Shown here: positions 46,701 through 59,082 of the stretch, piece by piece | How the letters are laid out: every line of letters starts with the position of its first letter | Position numbering within the stretch: the stretch's first letter is position 1 | Program-made: the position numbers and the translations under genes | The notes under the pieces: generated by a model | Told to the model about the DNA's origin: nothing | Databases searched by the model: none | What the model saw: the letters and a program-made list of their open reading frames with translations, nothing else | From: Bugula neritina | Lineage: Eukaryota > Bryozoa > Gymnolaemata > Cheilostomatida > Bugulidae | Length of the DNA: 64,000 bases | Direction of reading: 5' to 3' | NCBI GenBank assembly: GCA_964035545.1 | Contig: OZ037768.1 | Span: 12,108,741 to 12,172,740, forward strand

Positions 46701-48588
46701 TACATCCAAACATAGTAATTCAATGTTTCCTCAATCAAATCTTGATAGCTTATAAATGAATAGAATGACAATAACAATAGGACTTCCTCTTTACTACAAG
46801 ATTAGTACAGCTACAGTAATACATAATAAAGTATCCAGAGAGAAGATTGCTAGTATATACAATCTAGTCATTTATTGCTTAGTAGGTCTAAAATCTAAAT
46901 CAACTATAAGACTAAACTGCACAAGCCATCATATAAAAAAGCAACATTTTGTAAACCTTGAGGCGTTATTAAGACAAAAAGTAACCACATAAAAAAGCTT
47001 TAGGTACTTAGTTACTGTGCTGACCTAGTAGAAAGGTTGGTTCACGCCACCCCGTGGTGAGATAGTAAACTGTAGTTTGGGTATTTGGCTATCCCACACA
47101 TTCACTATTATGATTGGCTGATCAGCTCACCACTAAGATTATTTAGGAGTAAAAGCATGTTGATACATGTAGAGCAAAACTTCCCCTTATTTCTATGGAA
47201 CACAAATTGATTGAAAAAAAACAGTTGTGTCAACAAACATCGAGTGTGCTGTCATCACTTGTCTGATTTTATAATGATCAGTATCTACATGAAAGAAGCG
47301 GAAAACTTTTTATGGAACTACCCAAGTGTAGACAACCTCAATGATATTAGCAATGTTAAGATTCCTTGTAGAGTCAATGCAAGATAACAGGACAATCAAA
47401 GTGTGGGGGGGGGGGAAACATGTCAACCCAAGTTATTGAAACGATAACCTTTTCTTTACTTGAATATACAGACAATACAGCAGCTGATCTAGTCTTAAAT
47501 CATATAAAATCAACCATCACTAGATAAGACTAGAATGAGGACAGCTTACCTTGAATAGAGGACTGCAGAGTATTGGCAGCAGAACTATTATTATTGTTGG
47601 TAGTAGTGATAGTAGTAGCAACGATAGTAGCAGTAGTAGTAGTAACGCTAGCAGCAGCACTGGAAGAGGAGCTGGCAAGTATAGAGCTAGACAAAGCTAT
47701 GTTACTAGACGCAGTGCTGCTGATTGAGATAGAGTCTAGTGATGTAGAGGTGAGACTGAGGGAGTCAGCAGGCTCTTGATATATGTTGTCTTCTGGCTGA
47801 CAGTCAGGTGGCAGCGAGTACTCGGCTGAGTCCCTGACTGCTACCTGCGGCAGCAAACAGGATGCAGCTGATTACCAACATTCCCTTCACAAACAACTAT
47901 ACTAACAGGTAGGAAGTAGACAACAGCATTAATTTACAACAACAAAAACATGAGGTAGGTACAATGATGAAGAAATTGAGAAAAGCCTGTGTTCTAGATT
48001 AGAAATGTAGCAAAAGAAGTTGTGTTCTCGCAAGAATTTCAACCACACCCCAAACCAATATTTATAAAGAAATTTAAGAAACTTAGGCTATCTCAATTTC
48101 TCCGCTACTGCTCTTCAATTAATAACATGCCAAAGTAGAAAACCTATGGGATTCAGTATACTCAATTATATTGAAGCTAAATTACTATAACATATCAATT
48201 CCATATCGTTAGTAAGTTTTTCTATTCTATAATATTGCTGAAGTATACATTTTCCAGCTATAATATTGTTGCAAAATCTTGACTTCCCTTTAGACATGAA
48301 ACTAACACAACTAATTGATTTTTCATTAATAACTGGTCCTGAAACCAACACTGTTACTGACAGAAACATCTCGACTGTTGAGTTACAAAAAAACAAAGCA
48401 TTTCCTTTCGTAGAAATTTGTAAATATCACTAGTTTTCATACAAGACACCCCTCTTATCAATTGTCATCTGAAACACTTTAATTACCTGTGCAGCCTCGT
48501 GTGTGGGTTCAGGAGGCTGAGTCTTCACTTCAAAAGATAACTTGTGTTTCTTACCAACACCTATCTTGTTTAAAAACTTTGATGCCAT
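37725..48588 (-). CDS. SHB/SHD/SHE/SHF-family SH2 adapter protein
   Basis: Twelve minus-strand exons join in phase to 741 residues: 48487-48588, 47550-47844, 45333-45728, 43318-43675, 42693-42872, 41694-41824, 40810-40975, 40176-40426, 39732-39765, 39566-39574, 38234-38353, 37725-37908. A C-terminal SH2 domain (about 642-735) has WYHGSIQRNHAEELL, FLIRES (phosphotyrosine-binding Arg) and GFIHIK, and ends KGAEHTYLEIPV. The GAEH..L..PV ending and a single C-terminal SH2 domain are hallmarks of the SHB family, as is the short basic N-terminus (MASKFLNKIGVGKKHK, compare MAKWL- starts). The linker holds candidate phosphotyrosine sites: NIYQEPAD (about 56), YEAPWD (269), IYDKSND (431), RYVDD (445), VYENI (470, a YxN GRB2-type site), YEDPWD (490), and proline-rich SRPPLPP. 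Likely role: cytoplasmic adapter linking tyrosine kinases to downstream SH2/SH3 proteins. Which of the four vertebrate paralogues it matches cannot be told; it may predate their split. Confidence 0.88.
39566..39574 (-). other. 9-nt micro-exon of the SH2 adapter gene
   Basis: On the minus strand, TGATTACAG precedes and GTGAGT follows nine bases (CAGAACAGG). Without it the flanking exons join without a frame change but the linker loses three residues; with it the linker reads PERSRTGWYHG. The sequence carries consensus acceptor and donor on both sides in the correct phase. It sits just before the SH2 domain. Confidence 0.75.
42455..42692 (-). repeat. 12-bp tandem array beginning at a splice donor
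   Basis: Twenty copies of a 12-bp unit, GTAAGTTACTYA on the minus strand, fill the intron side of exon 42693-42872. The first unit is the exon's own 5' splice site. Seventeen copies keep GTAAGT exactly, one is GTAAGC and two are ATAAGT. The long Leu-Ser-Lys-Leu open frame across it is a repeat artefact. Confidence 0.95.
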
Positions 48589-49725
48589 ATATTGTGGGTT
48601 GCAACACGCAGCATATTATCACAGCTGCACTCTGACTACAAACTTCAAAAACAGCATTGACACTTCACGCATTGTTGAGAAAGTCATATCAGTCGACAAT
48701 TGTTGGCTATGTGTTTACCACACAAATTTACCATTTATCTACATAAGATACGAAAACACTAAAAACCAAAATACACATAAATATGGTCTATAATAAATTT
48801 CAAATGTCTAAACAATATACAAGTCTTTGGGAAAATAAACATTAAATCAATATATTAAAATGGGGCATTATTGAGTTTTATTATTACTTTTGACTAATAA
48901 TAAGACAATGAATATTTTCATTCGTTTTAATATTAATACTTTTTTATGATCCTTATTACTATTATGCTATGATTAGAGTATTAACAAACCACTTAATATA
49001 AAATGTGGCAAATAATGACCATGAATACTACGAATATGAACTGATACTTATACTTTCTTCTAATAATACAACTACAATACTTAGGCTATCACTGCAAACA
49101 GATCATTGTGGTTCTAGTTGGTAATTGACTTAAAGCTGATGACACTATTATTACCACCATCATTACGGTCCCATGATTATATCAATTATGGTTATTATCA
49201 CCAGCAACTACCTACAAGCTATTAGCAAATTAACACTTATATAAATTAAATAAACAATTATCAAGCTATTCAAAAATATTTCTGGAAGTCTCCTATTTCT
49301 TTTTTTAGCCCACAACCTAGAACATGAAATATATAGCTAGTTTCTAGAGTTTGAAGATTTTAAAAATACATAAAATATAGATCTAACTAATTAATTCAAA
49401 TATAATACCATAACTTAATGTGATTGTAGCAGCATAGCACTCCGCATTCACAGTAACAGTGTGACTCACACTAATACTGAGGCACTATCAGACATCAGTG
49501 ACACATACATTTATGTTGGCAGTGTGATTGTGACTGCTAGTGTCACAGTTTGAGGTTCATTTCAACAGTTTAGGGGCGCTTGTCACAGCTATATTAAATT
49601 TAATATTAATGATTTAATGATTTAATTTCAACCATACATGTACATTATCATAATTAATTTATGATTATCATTATCACTGTGACTATGCTTATGGGCATGA
49701 TTCAGTAAGAGTATCATAATAAGTA

Positions 49726-50214
49726 TGGGTTACTATCATTTCGTACACAAGTCGTTGCATACACTGGTCGTTTCGTATACAAACTGCTGTTCATTTCATA
49801 CAAAAAATAAATAATAAATTAATCCACTGAATAACCACTTGAATGATACTAGTTTAGTTATTTATTGCATCCCAGCTCTCTGGCTCTCCCAGCATGTTTT
49901 TTAAACAAAAAAATTATTTATAAACTATCACTATGTGCTGCCATCTATTGACAGCAATATTCAAACCAAACGAGCAGTTTTCTCCTAACATCTACATATT
50001 ACAATAAAAAATTAAATAAGCATGCAGCGAAATGAAATGTGCAAGTCACTTGTGAGCAGTACTGTATGACTCATACATCAAATAATAAATAGATATAAAA
50101 ATATTTATTTTAGTTAATTTGCATTGACGAGTATGAAACGACCTATTAGATGTGTACGAAACAACCTGAAAAAGTGAGTACAAAACGAATTGTGTACAAA
50201 ATGACTTGCACCCA
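49726..50214. mobile_element. MITE-like element with inverted termini and TA duplication
   Basis: A 489-bp segment flanked by TA on both sides. Its ends are inverted copies: left TGGGTTACTATCATTTCGTA; right, read in reverse complement, TGGGTGCAAGTCATTTTGTA. The similarity continues as GTACACAAGTCGTT versus GTACACAATTCGTT. Both arms, about 80-90 bp, contain several further copies of a CGTTTYGTAYACA-like subterminal motif. There is no transposase frame inside. The structure fits a non-autonomous DNA transposon; TA duplication would suit the Tc1/mariner group, but that is inference. Confidence 0.6.
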
Positions 50215-52799
50215 TAAGTATAACCATCTGTCGCACTCACTATGTCCATGAGTATGACTATGAGATTCCGACTCACTCTGAGTCTAACTGACTTTCACTA
50301 ATACTTATAATTGTAGTTACACATTTAGACTTAGAGCATGAGTCTGAGAGTCACTGTCAGAATGCAGCAGCAATTTCACTTTCAGTATGACTTATAGTCA
50401 TGATTATTACCAAATGATATTATTATTAATAATATTAATAATATACTTATACTTATAGTTTATTTCATTATCAATAATTATATTAATATTATTATTATGA
50501 GTTCATACTCTATTAATAATGATATTGTCATTATGATCAACATTATGATTACTAAAATTAAATAAGATAAAGAACTATATTAATATTTAATTACGGTTAT
50601 CACTATCACTCTAAGTTTATCAGTATGAGTATCACTTAATCTTATCATAGTCAGAGTATCATTATGATTAGGTATTACCATAATGATAATCACGATGACA
50701 ATCACAGTGCCAATGAGTGTGACTAATCACTAATGACTAATGACTAAATAATATTCGGATTCATATTGATATTGATATTGAATTTGATATTCAATTCATA
50801 TTTAATTTGATTGCACATGAAATTGAATGCAAAACTATTAACCAAATGTTAATGTAAGACTGTGTAATCAGTATCATTATTATTCATCATGATCATTATA
50901 ATAATTATTATCATCTTTGGATAATCATTATTATTATCATTCATGATTATCAGTGAATTCACAAACTCAAACTGAAACAAATTGAAATTTATAAAAAACA
51001 AGACCTTACAGTTAGACTTAGCGTTAGTGTTACTGTTACTCAATGTTAGTAAGTGTAACACTTTGACTTACACTAACACTAACATTAACACTAAAAGTAA
51101 CACTAAGAGTAAGTGTAACTGTAACAGTAACTCTTACACTTACAGTTACTCTTACTCTTAGTGTTAGTGTTACTGTTAGACTGTAGCTTAAACTAAAAGT
51201 AAATAACTAACAAGTAATGAGTAATAAAATAAGCTTTAGGTAAAATAGATAGACGCTAGAAATAATTATAGAATCCTATTCTCATTCTGGAACCCTATCA
51301 GTCACACTAGTAAAAGCAGTTCCGTGCTCAGCTGATGATTGATGATCACCACCATGATAGTTTTACCATTGAAATATAACTTTATATACAGTAGTTGACC
51401 AACAATTTTTTCAATCTCTATGCTTAGAGTTGTCCTTTCAGTTTCTGTATGTTTCATATATTTTATAATGTAGGTTCTAGCAGGACATTAGATAGCCCTA
51501 AGTCCCAACAATACTATCATATTTAATAAAAAAATAATAACGTTGCTTTTTGATAAGATTATTTTGAACTAATGTTTCTACACTCTAATGTTGGCTACCA
51601 CTATTTTGAAGGTAAAGCCATGGTGTTTGTGAGCGCTTATATGAAAGCATAATGATCCACTGAGCTGGAAAATATTGTTGAGTTCGATGTAATGACCCTT
51701 TTGGGTTAGACCGTAGTTATTGTTTTAAGGGAGATAACTCCATTTGTTAAATTCGCAATCTGGGCTAAGTCAAGTCATAGGTCAGGTTTAACTTTATTGC
51801 AACAAATATTAGTGCTACCACTAGACCTGCTCCTAGTCCTAGTATAAGTAAACAATCAGAATATTTGGAGATAAACATTATTGATTACAGAGGTAAATGT
51901 ATTACTATTAGTATTTACATTAAAATACTTATAGAGTTACATTTATAGATTTATATACTATAGTTATAGTATAATTATAAGTATACCTTATCATTTATTT
52001 TTAATTTTACCATAATTTTCATTATCATTTATGTCTATGAAGTATCTGTATCACTATCACTATCAGTATGAGTATGACTATGACTCTATGAGTATGAGTA
52101 TCAGTATGAGTATGATTTAGTTTTCTCATTATAATATTGATTATGATGTGCTTATGATTAGTATTACTATTATCATTATAACTATCATTAAATAACAAAA
52201 TTAAATTAAAATACTTAAAATTAGAATAATCATAATGTTAATAACATTTGTAGTACTAGTAACACTAACAAGTAACATCAAAAAAGATAGTCTTAGTCTG
52301 TTACTGTTAGTGTTAGTTTTCTCATCGAGTACAAACTGAAACTCAAAGTGTTAACTTGTGTAATTTTAAATTTAAACTTAATGTAAATAAAGCATAAACT
52401 AAATCAAACTGCAAATATTAATGCTTATGCTAATACTAATACTATTAGTAATAGTATTACTATTAGTATTAGTAATACTAATACTAATAGTAATAGTTAT
52501 ACTTATAGTTATAGTCATACTTATTAGTTTTACTTATAGTTATAGAGTTGTGCTCATATACTTATACTTATAGTTATAGTATAACTTAGAGTTGTATACT
52601 AATACTTATAGTTGTGGTTATACTAATAGTAATACTATGCTACTAGTATTGCTTATGCTAATGCTAATACAGTAAATGTAATACTACTACTACTAGAGTA
52701 CTACCATTAGTGGAGTAGTAGTACTACTACTATCAGTGATAGTATCACTAACAGTAATACTAATACTGTAACTATAAGTGTAATCCTACCACTACTACT

Positions 52800-52806
52800 A
52801 GTAGTG

Positions 52807-52866
<60 letters not shown>

Positions 52867-52920
52867 TTACTACTACTTCTCCTACTACTACTAGTACTAC
52901 TACTACTAGTAGTAGTAGTA
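52800..52920. repeat. (TAC)n triplet repeat with perfect palindrome
   Basis: An uninterrupted CTA/TAC triplet run from about 52,800 to 52,864, an interrupted continuation, then at 52,895-52,920 a 26-bp perfect palindrome made of TAC repeats switching to GTA repeats. It could extrude as a hairpin. Confidence 0.9.
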
Positions 52921-53273
52921 CTACTGCTACCGCTACCACTATCACTACCATTGGTAGAGTAGTACCGCTACCACTAGTAGAGTAGTACTGCTACTAGTGC
53001 TACTAGTACTATTTTATACTATTAAACCTAGTAGTAGAACTAGTACTACCTGTAGTACCCAGACTGTACTAGTGCTAATACTATGTCTGGTGCCAGTGAT
53101 AGTAATAGCAATTGCAGTACTAGTACTACTAGTATAGTTATAAATTATAAATATAATGAGTTAACAGTAATGGGTGTATTAAAGAAATTAGTATTTTGTG
53201 CTTTAGGTTCTGGAAAATAAGAAATAAAACATTCTGAAGTGTGAAGAGATGGATTAGTGGATATATCTGAAAC

Positions 53274-56200
53274 ATGTTATTCACATGTGCTTCCGCCTTT
53301 TATCTATGCATCCTTTTTGTTAGCTTGTTAACAAAAGGTTGGTTAAATGTATATGAACTTATTTACCTATACTGTATTGTTCTGTGAATCATCAATTTAT
53401 TTTGTTTTTGGTTTCACTTGTTAAAAACTCACGCAAGATTATAGTCGCCATCTCTGCGAAAAATCCCTGATGGAAGGGTTTTTTTGTTAAATTGGGCTAA
53501 GGACTTCTTCAGATGGGGCACAGGGGCAATTATGACTGGAAGCTTTTCCTAACATCACCAATGGCCTTTATAGGGGTTCGAACCCAATTCTACTAAGCAA
53601 ACGCTTTAACCCCTAGACCGCGGCTGCTCACTATATTTTTTGTTTTTGTGAAGTTGATGGCTCATCTTTTCTCAGAAGACCTATGTAGATTCATCGGTGT
53701 TTTTTATTGTTTTAGCAACTTTTTTAAGTCATAAAATATAATTTTGACTTAGTTTAATTTAAAATAACTGGTCAAGGTCACTTGTATTTTCACTAAAAGT
53801 GAAGAAATATAACGTAATGCTACATCTGTGTAAATTCGAATTGTTAGCGATTTTTCTTTAATACTTTGTTTTTTAAATTAACAATAAATCTTAGAATTTT
53901 ATTTTAGACGAGTTTAAAAATACAGTACTATATTCATCATGACTAATCTACAAATATGTAGATATACCCAGTTACCTAATGGTTAACATGCTAATTGCTA
54001 TATAGCAATGTCTTGAGCAATGCTGCTAATCATATAATAGACGATTCCTTATCACATACAGAACTTTATTTTGACATCGCATGTATGTGTTGGTGCCAGG
54101 TGTTAGTATTTATACTGGTTATTTACATGTAGATTGATTTGTAATCTCAGGTGCAAGATCAGCCGTACCTATACCCAGCACTCCTACTTGTTACAACTAC
54201 AATGGTACTGCCTGTGAATTGGCTAAAGCCAACAAGAAATTCTCGGCTCAGCAAAAGACTCAAGCTTGCTCTGTTACAGTTGTCACGTGTATGATTCCCG
54301 AGTCTGGTCATTTCACTTGTCTTGCCGTGTGGAGGCAAAGAATTAATGACACACTTCCAGAGCACACAGACAGAACTCATGAGAGCACTGTAAATATCTT
54401 TAGCATCTTTACCTGTGGGTGTCGAGAGAAAAATTGCTTCTCATTTTGATATAAAACTTGTTAAAAAAGTGTTGTTGTGTTTTGTTTTCACACGTATGTA
54501 GAGTTGCCTAGAATACGATCTCATAGCTTCTACATCTATAGTAAGTAGAGGGCTAACTTGTATGCAACATGCCAGCACTGCTTAGACTATCTATCATGAG
54601 ACTGCCATAAACTCCACTATCAAACTAGCTTTCAACATCCCGCAATTATTTTAGTAAAATTTTATTGGTTTCAGTGTCTTTACATTTTTCATTCAAACAA
54701 CTTTGTCTGAGGTAAGCAGTATTTACTTGGAATGTATTTCCACTTTATGATAAAATATAAAATTAAACATTTTATATATATAACAGGTTTCAACTGTTGT
54801 ACTATTTCAGGGTTTGCTGTCTTGTTACCCGGTGATCTCCCAGGGTCCTATAACCTGCAGAAATGAATGTGTTGCTACAGGAAGTGGATTTGTTAATAAA
54901 TCTACTGGAGTAGTGTCAGTGTCATGCTGCTGTACAACACCCAATTGCAATGCTCACCACTTACGTTCCATAAATATCACATATGCCGAAGATGCTATTA
55001 AGCCAGGTCAGTGAATTGTTGTTAGCTCACTTTCCTAGACTCTACTTAAATTCTAGTTTTCTAGACTGTGTAATCTGTTGTTCAATTTTGCTCCCAAAGT
55101 ATTTAGTAATTTTGTTTTCCTACATTTTCATGAAGCACAATTGGCATGCTAATCAGTAACATTGAAAAGTGGAAAACCACAAGTGCTAAATTATTTTAGT
55201 TTTTATTTCTAACATTTTACAAATTACCTATTCTCTTGTGTGAAGAGGTAAATATGTGCTGTAGAACCTGCTAGAGTTTCACATACAAAGCAGCTAATTA
55301 CTGGCCTTATTTTTGGGGGAGTGGTGTTGGTATGCGGCTCTATGGCATTGGCAGCATATGTTATATGTATGAATTACAAAAAGAAACGTGAGAAGCTGCT
55401 GGTGAATCATTCTCCTCTAGAGCAGACGAATGTAGAAGAAGAAACATGTTTTGCTGACGCAAATTTATCGTTGCAGACTCAAATAGCCAAAGGTTAGCTC
55501 AGTTATATTCTTTACTGCTTCTGTAATCATGGCTGAAACTATGTTTTTCTCTAGAGCATGAATAATTCATAGTTTAAAGGTTACAAAAGTTACAAAATCA
55601 ACAACTTTGTGGAGAAATTTGGTGCCTCTCAAGTCTCAACCATAGTTGTGCTTTTTGGTGTTTGCCTTTATTGTTCAGAAAGAACAGCTTTTTGCCCATT
55701 TCTATATTTTGTACAATTATTTTTCTTTCAGGCCAATATGCCACTGTGTATCAGGGTGGGAAAATAAATAACGTTGCAGTAGCTATCAAATGCTTCACGG
55801 CAGCTCACCGTAGGATGTGGCAGCAAGAAAATGATATTTACAGAATGCCAGGCTTAAGACAGAACAGAAACATAGCAACCTTCTTTGGTGCTAAACAAAA
55901 TGGAAGTGGTAATGACCTGACACTTTGGCTCGTTCTGGAGTATTATCCCAATGGTTCTATTTATGATTACCTCAAAGGTATGTAGATTGTATATATTACA
56001 GTTCATATCTATTTTAAATGTTACCATTTTAGAATTTGGTTATGAATTATATCCAGTAAGTGTAGAAATGTCGAGTATCACCCTACGCCCCAAGTTTTTA
56101 TACCGGTATGCACTTGATTGGTGTAGTTGGATTCGCTGATATTATAAGTAAACTGGACACTACCTGCAACTACTTTTTATCATTTACACAAATACTTGTA

Positions 56201-58313
56201 ATAGACAGTATTATTTCATGCTCAATAAATAATGTTTATGGGTGTGAGTTTCAATTTTTAATTACCATTGCTAACAGTATTTTTTTATAAATTACTATTG
56301 CTGTGTTGATGCTTTGCTAGGAAACGTATTGACATGGCCTGTGATGTTGAAGCTTGCTCATTCGATGATGAACGGATTAGCGTATCTGCATGATGAGGTT
56401 GCCTTGCCAGGTGGAGAACGAAGGTCTCTTGCTCACCGAGATATTAAAAGTAAAAATATAATGATTAAAAATGACATGACAGCTGCCATTGCAGATTTTG
56501 GCTTGGCTCTCTGTTTCAAAGATGGCAATGTAAACGAGGTTGATGCTCAAGTAAGTCAAGTTTTCTTAGTAAATATTCAGCCTTCTATTTCTATTACTTT
56601 TAGAATGTGTACAATGACATGCTGAAAGTGATGGTTTTTGATTTTTATCATGCCTAAAAAATTCAAAAAGTAGAAAACAGTTTAAATGTTTTAAAAGTAG
56701 TCATGTATAATGAGTATTTAGCATAATTTCACCATTTCCTTTTAGATAATTCATCTTCAAAGCTATTGCAAAAAATATTTGTTCGAATCATAGTTGAAAA
56801 TAAAAATTGATTCAGTGGCATAACGTACCCATTATGTGTATAGAAAGTTGTCAATTCTTGAACAATTTGTGTAGCTTATGCTGTACTGTATTTTTCTGAA
56901 GTAGCGAACAATAAGTTTGTGCAATAATACAATATCACATTGATCTATTTACATGTGGGATGTATGTACAGTTTCAGGCTGGTACCCACAGATATATGGC
57001 ACCAGAAGTGCTAGATGGTGCTATTTCATTCACTAAGGATGCTTTCATCCGAATTGACGTCTATGCTGCAGCTTTGGTTCTCTGGGAGTTGCTTACACGA
57101 TGTGAAGTTTCTGAGAACAGTATGTTTAATCTTAACAGCGTATATAATCTTTTGTCTGAAACTCAAGCAACTGATGCAATTATGTAAAATACATAACTGT
57201 GCTATCATTTGACCTATGGTTAAATGGGTTTGTATGGGAATCACTAGAAGCAGCATATAGTTGGAGGTCATTTAGTGCAGTGTTTTTATACATATTGTTG
57301 TCCGAACTCCGAACTCATACTCTAAGCCACTGCACTTAGTGGCTGCCAACTTTATGCTGCTTCAAGTGATTTCCCGCTCATACAGTGCTGGAATAGTCTT
57401 GAATTCAATGGATGTAGACATACTTGTATTGCATATTAATTTAGTTTAGCAAGTAACACAAATACCTGGAATAGTTTAAGTAGGTTAGACATATGTTTAT
57501 GTTTTCTTTAGAGTTTAGGACATTGTAAAATTGTTACTGTAAACATTTAGTGATCATTTCTAGATCTCTTTGGTTGTTTTGATGAAACATTTCACAACAG
57601 CTAACCATCTGAGTGACATGTAGTATTTGACCACCTTGTGTAGTGACGTATATCATATTGTTAGGGTCCAGTGAGTATAAGGCACCATATGAAGATCTTG
57701 AGAATAGAATGTACAGCTCCTTGCTGGAAACACTACAGATTGCAGTTTCTAGAGAAAAAAGGCGACCTTCATTTCCTGATTGCTTGTATCGCAATGCTGT
57801 GAGTGACCTAGGTGTTTAAATGTTGAAGCTGATTTCTTATATGAGTTGGGGGCATGACTGAGTAATGATGGGGCTGTAGGGCTAATTTTATTATTATACC
57901 TCTATTTTATGCTGAACATTAATTCCAAAAATGGTCTAACAGCAAGACCAACACATAACATAGGTAGCTTAGAACTTTTAGTGCTAAACTGACGTTGAGC
58001 TAAGGTCTAAGCTTAAGATACTCTTTGTTTAATTACACCTTAGACTGTGGTCAATAATCCGTTTTATTATGTTCTGAAACATGTCCTGGTTGTTTAGGAT
58101 ACGGCATCTCTCGTCACCACCATTGAGGAATCTTGGGACGCTGATGCAGAAGCTAGACTGTCCGCCGGCTGTATTGAGTCTAGACTGGCTAATTTACTTG
58201 CAACAATAGATGATACAGAACGAAATAACATGCGTAATTTAGAACCTCCCCCTTATACTTCTGAAAATACACCCATTGATGAACCAAGCTTACCTCTGAT
58301 AAACTATAATTAA
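53274..58313 (+). CDS. TGF-beta/activin type II receptor Ser/Thr kinase
   Basis: Nine exons join in phase to 566 residues: 53274-53337, 54151-54389, 54811-55006, 55265-55492, 55732-55977, 56321-56550, 56972-57119, 57665-57798, 58098-58313. Exon 1 encodes a signal peptide ([11 protein letters not shown]). Exons 2-3 form a cysteine-rich ectodomain ending in [10 protein letters not shown], the CCC-x4/5-CN box of this receptor superfamily, with NGT, NDT, NKS and NIT sequons. Exon 4 has one membrane helix ([20 protein letters not shown]) then KKKREK. The kinase domain carries [26 protein letters not shown] and [11 protein letters not shown]. The C-lobe [13 protein letters not shown] closely matches activin type II receptors, and there is no GS box, so it is type II rather than type I. 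The glycine loop has GQYATV, with Ala in place of a usual Gly. The cytoplasmic tail carries a PPPY motif. Closest group: ACVR2-like; ligand unknown. Confidence 0.93.
53434..53629 (-). mobile_element. tRNA-derived SINE, copy 1
   Basis: Read on the minus strand it starts GAGCAGCCGCGGTCTAGGGG, an A-box-like promoter, followed by a B box GGTTCGAACCC. A body (AAAGGCCATTGGTGAT, then CAGTCATAATTGC) and a tail (CCCTTCCATCAGGGATTT, then GGCGACTATAA) follow. The same order recurs at 59083-59288 on the plus strand, so this is a dispersed repeat and not a tRNA gene. It lies within intron 1 of the receptor gene, about 100 nt after exon 1. Confidence 0.85.
57231..57381 (+). repeat. Intronic fold-back hairpin (inverted repeat)
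   Basis: Arms at 57236-57282 and 57328-57375 are imperfect inverted copies: left arm AATCACTAGAAGCAGCATAT; right arm in reverse complement AATCACTTGAAGCAGCATAA. Both arms continue to AGTGCAGTG at the loop side, about 85% paired over 47 bp, with a 45-nt loop. It lies in the receptor intron between exons 56972-57119 and 57665-57798. It could be a tiny fold-back transposon or a long microRNA-type precursor; the sequence alone does not decide. Confidence 0.7.
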
Positions 58314-59082
58314 CTTGTTTTATGAACTTTTATAGTAGTTTGGTGTAAAGCTTAGTGCCAAAGGTTTTTTATTTTTTCTTCAATTTTCGTTTGTTATAGT
58401 AATTAGGCAGAGACAAGCTTCACATCTCTAACCGTGTATACGTATGAAGTATGCAGAAACTAAGCGATATTCATTCTCTGTGTAATTATAACTAGTAAAA
58501 ATAAGGGATTTTTTACTTAGTAAATGCTACTTATTCGTCTTCATAAACATTTAGAAAGTTTTTACATGATATAGCTATTTCAATGTATTTTATATGTTCT
58601 AACTTTAGACATGTTTATATAAGTAGATTAGATGTACTCTGCGTGTGGTTCATAGTTTTCTTATGTTTTACATTTATTTGGTAATTTCATTGCTCTCATG
58701 CAGGCTTGTTCTTATCACAGGAAAAACAGTTTATACTGTTGCAATTTTTCATCATATATATTAATGAGGTATATTGTATTTTCTTGAAGATATTTCAAGA
58801 CTCTAGGATGGGTAATCTCATATGATACTGCTACATGGCCCGTTATTATTTGAAATAGTGTTTTAGTAAATGGTTACCATAGCAATGATGTGATTACTTA
58901 GTGTCAGCTAATGATTGATTTTATAAATACTTTGTAATCTGTTATCACTAAATATTGGATAATTTACTGAAGGTCAAATATAACCTACTTCTATTCTTTT
59001 ATTGTATTGTATGTATCTGGGATTTTGGCAACTTCAGAAAGTGCCCTATTTTATCTATATCAGTTGTAGTCTTTAATATTAG
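58314..59082 (+). other. Receptor 3' UTR and flank
   Basis: AT-rich sequence after the receptor stop, with no coding signal. No AATAAA close to the stop was singled out. Part of it must be 3' UTR; the end is not determined. Confidence 0.4.

Larger units (their letters stand above)
48589..53273. repeat. Gene-poor region between the adapter and receptor genes
   Basis: These two genes are divergent, so promoters are expected near both ends (about 48.6-48.8 and 53.1-53.27 kb), but none was recognised. Most of the stretch is diverged simple sequence. It includes AT-rich triplets, a strand-switching hexamer tract at about 51,000-51,190 (TGTTAGTAAGTGTAAC then its complement-like continuation), TATAGTTATAC-type repeats at 52.4-52.65 kb, and TAC/GTA triplets at 52.7-53.0 kb. 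A MITE-like element is listed separately. An interval of more ordinary sequence at about 51,230-51,850 contains no recognisable exon. Confidence 0.65.

Noticed and set aside
47403-47416. Short poly-G run in an adapter intron
   Set aside because: A single homopolymer; no further G-tracts that would support a G-quadruplex.
51000-51190. GTTAGTGTTACTG tract considered as interstitial telomere repeat
   Set aside because: No TTAGGG-type or other fixed telomere unit; the hexamers vary and switch strand.
53581-53629. A and B boxes considered as a tRNA gene
   Set aside because: No cloverleaf can be drawn, and the same sequence with a 120-bp non-tRNA body recurs at 59,083; it is a SINE head.
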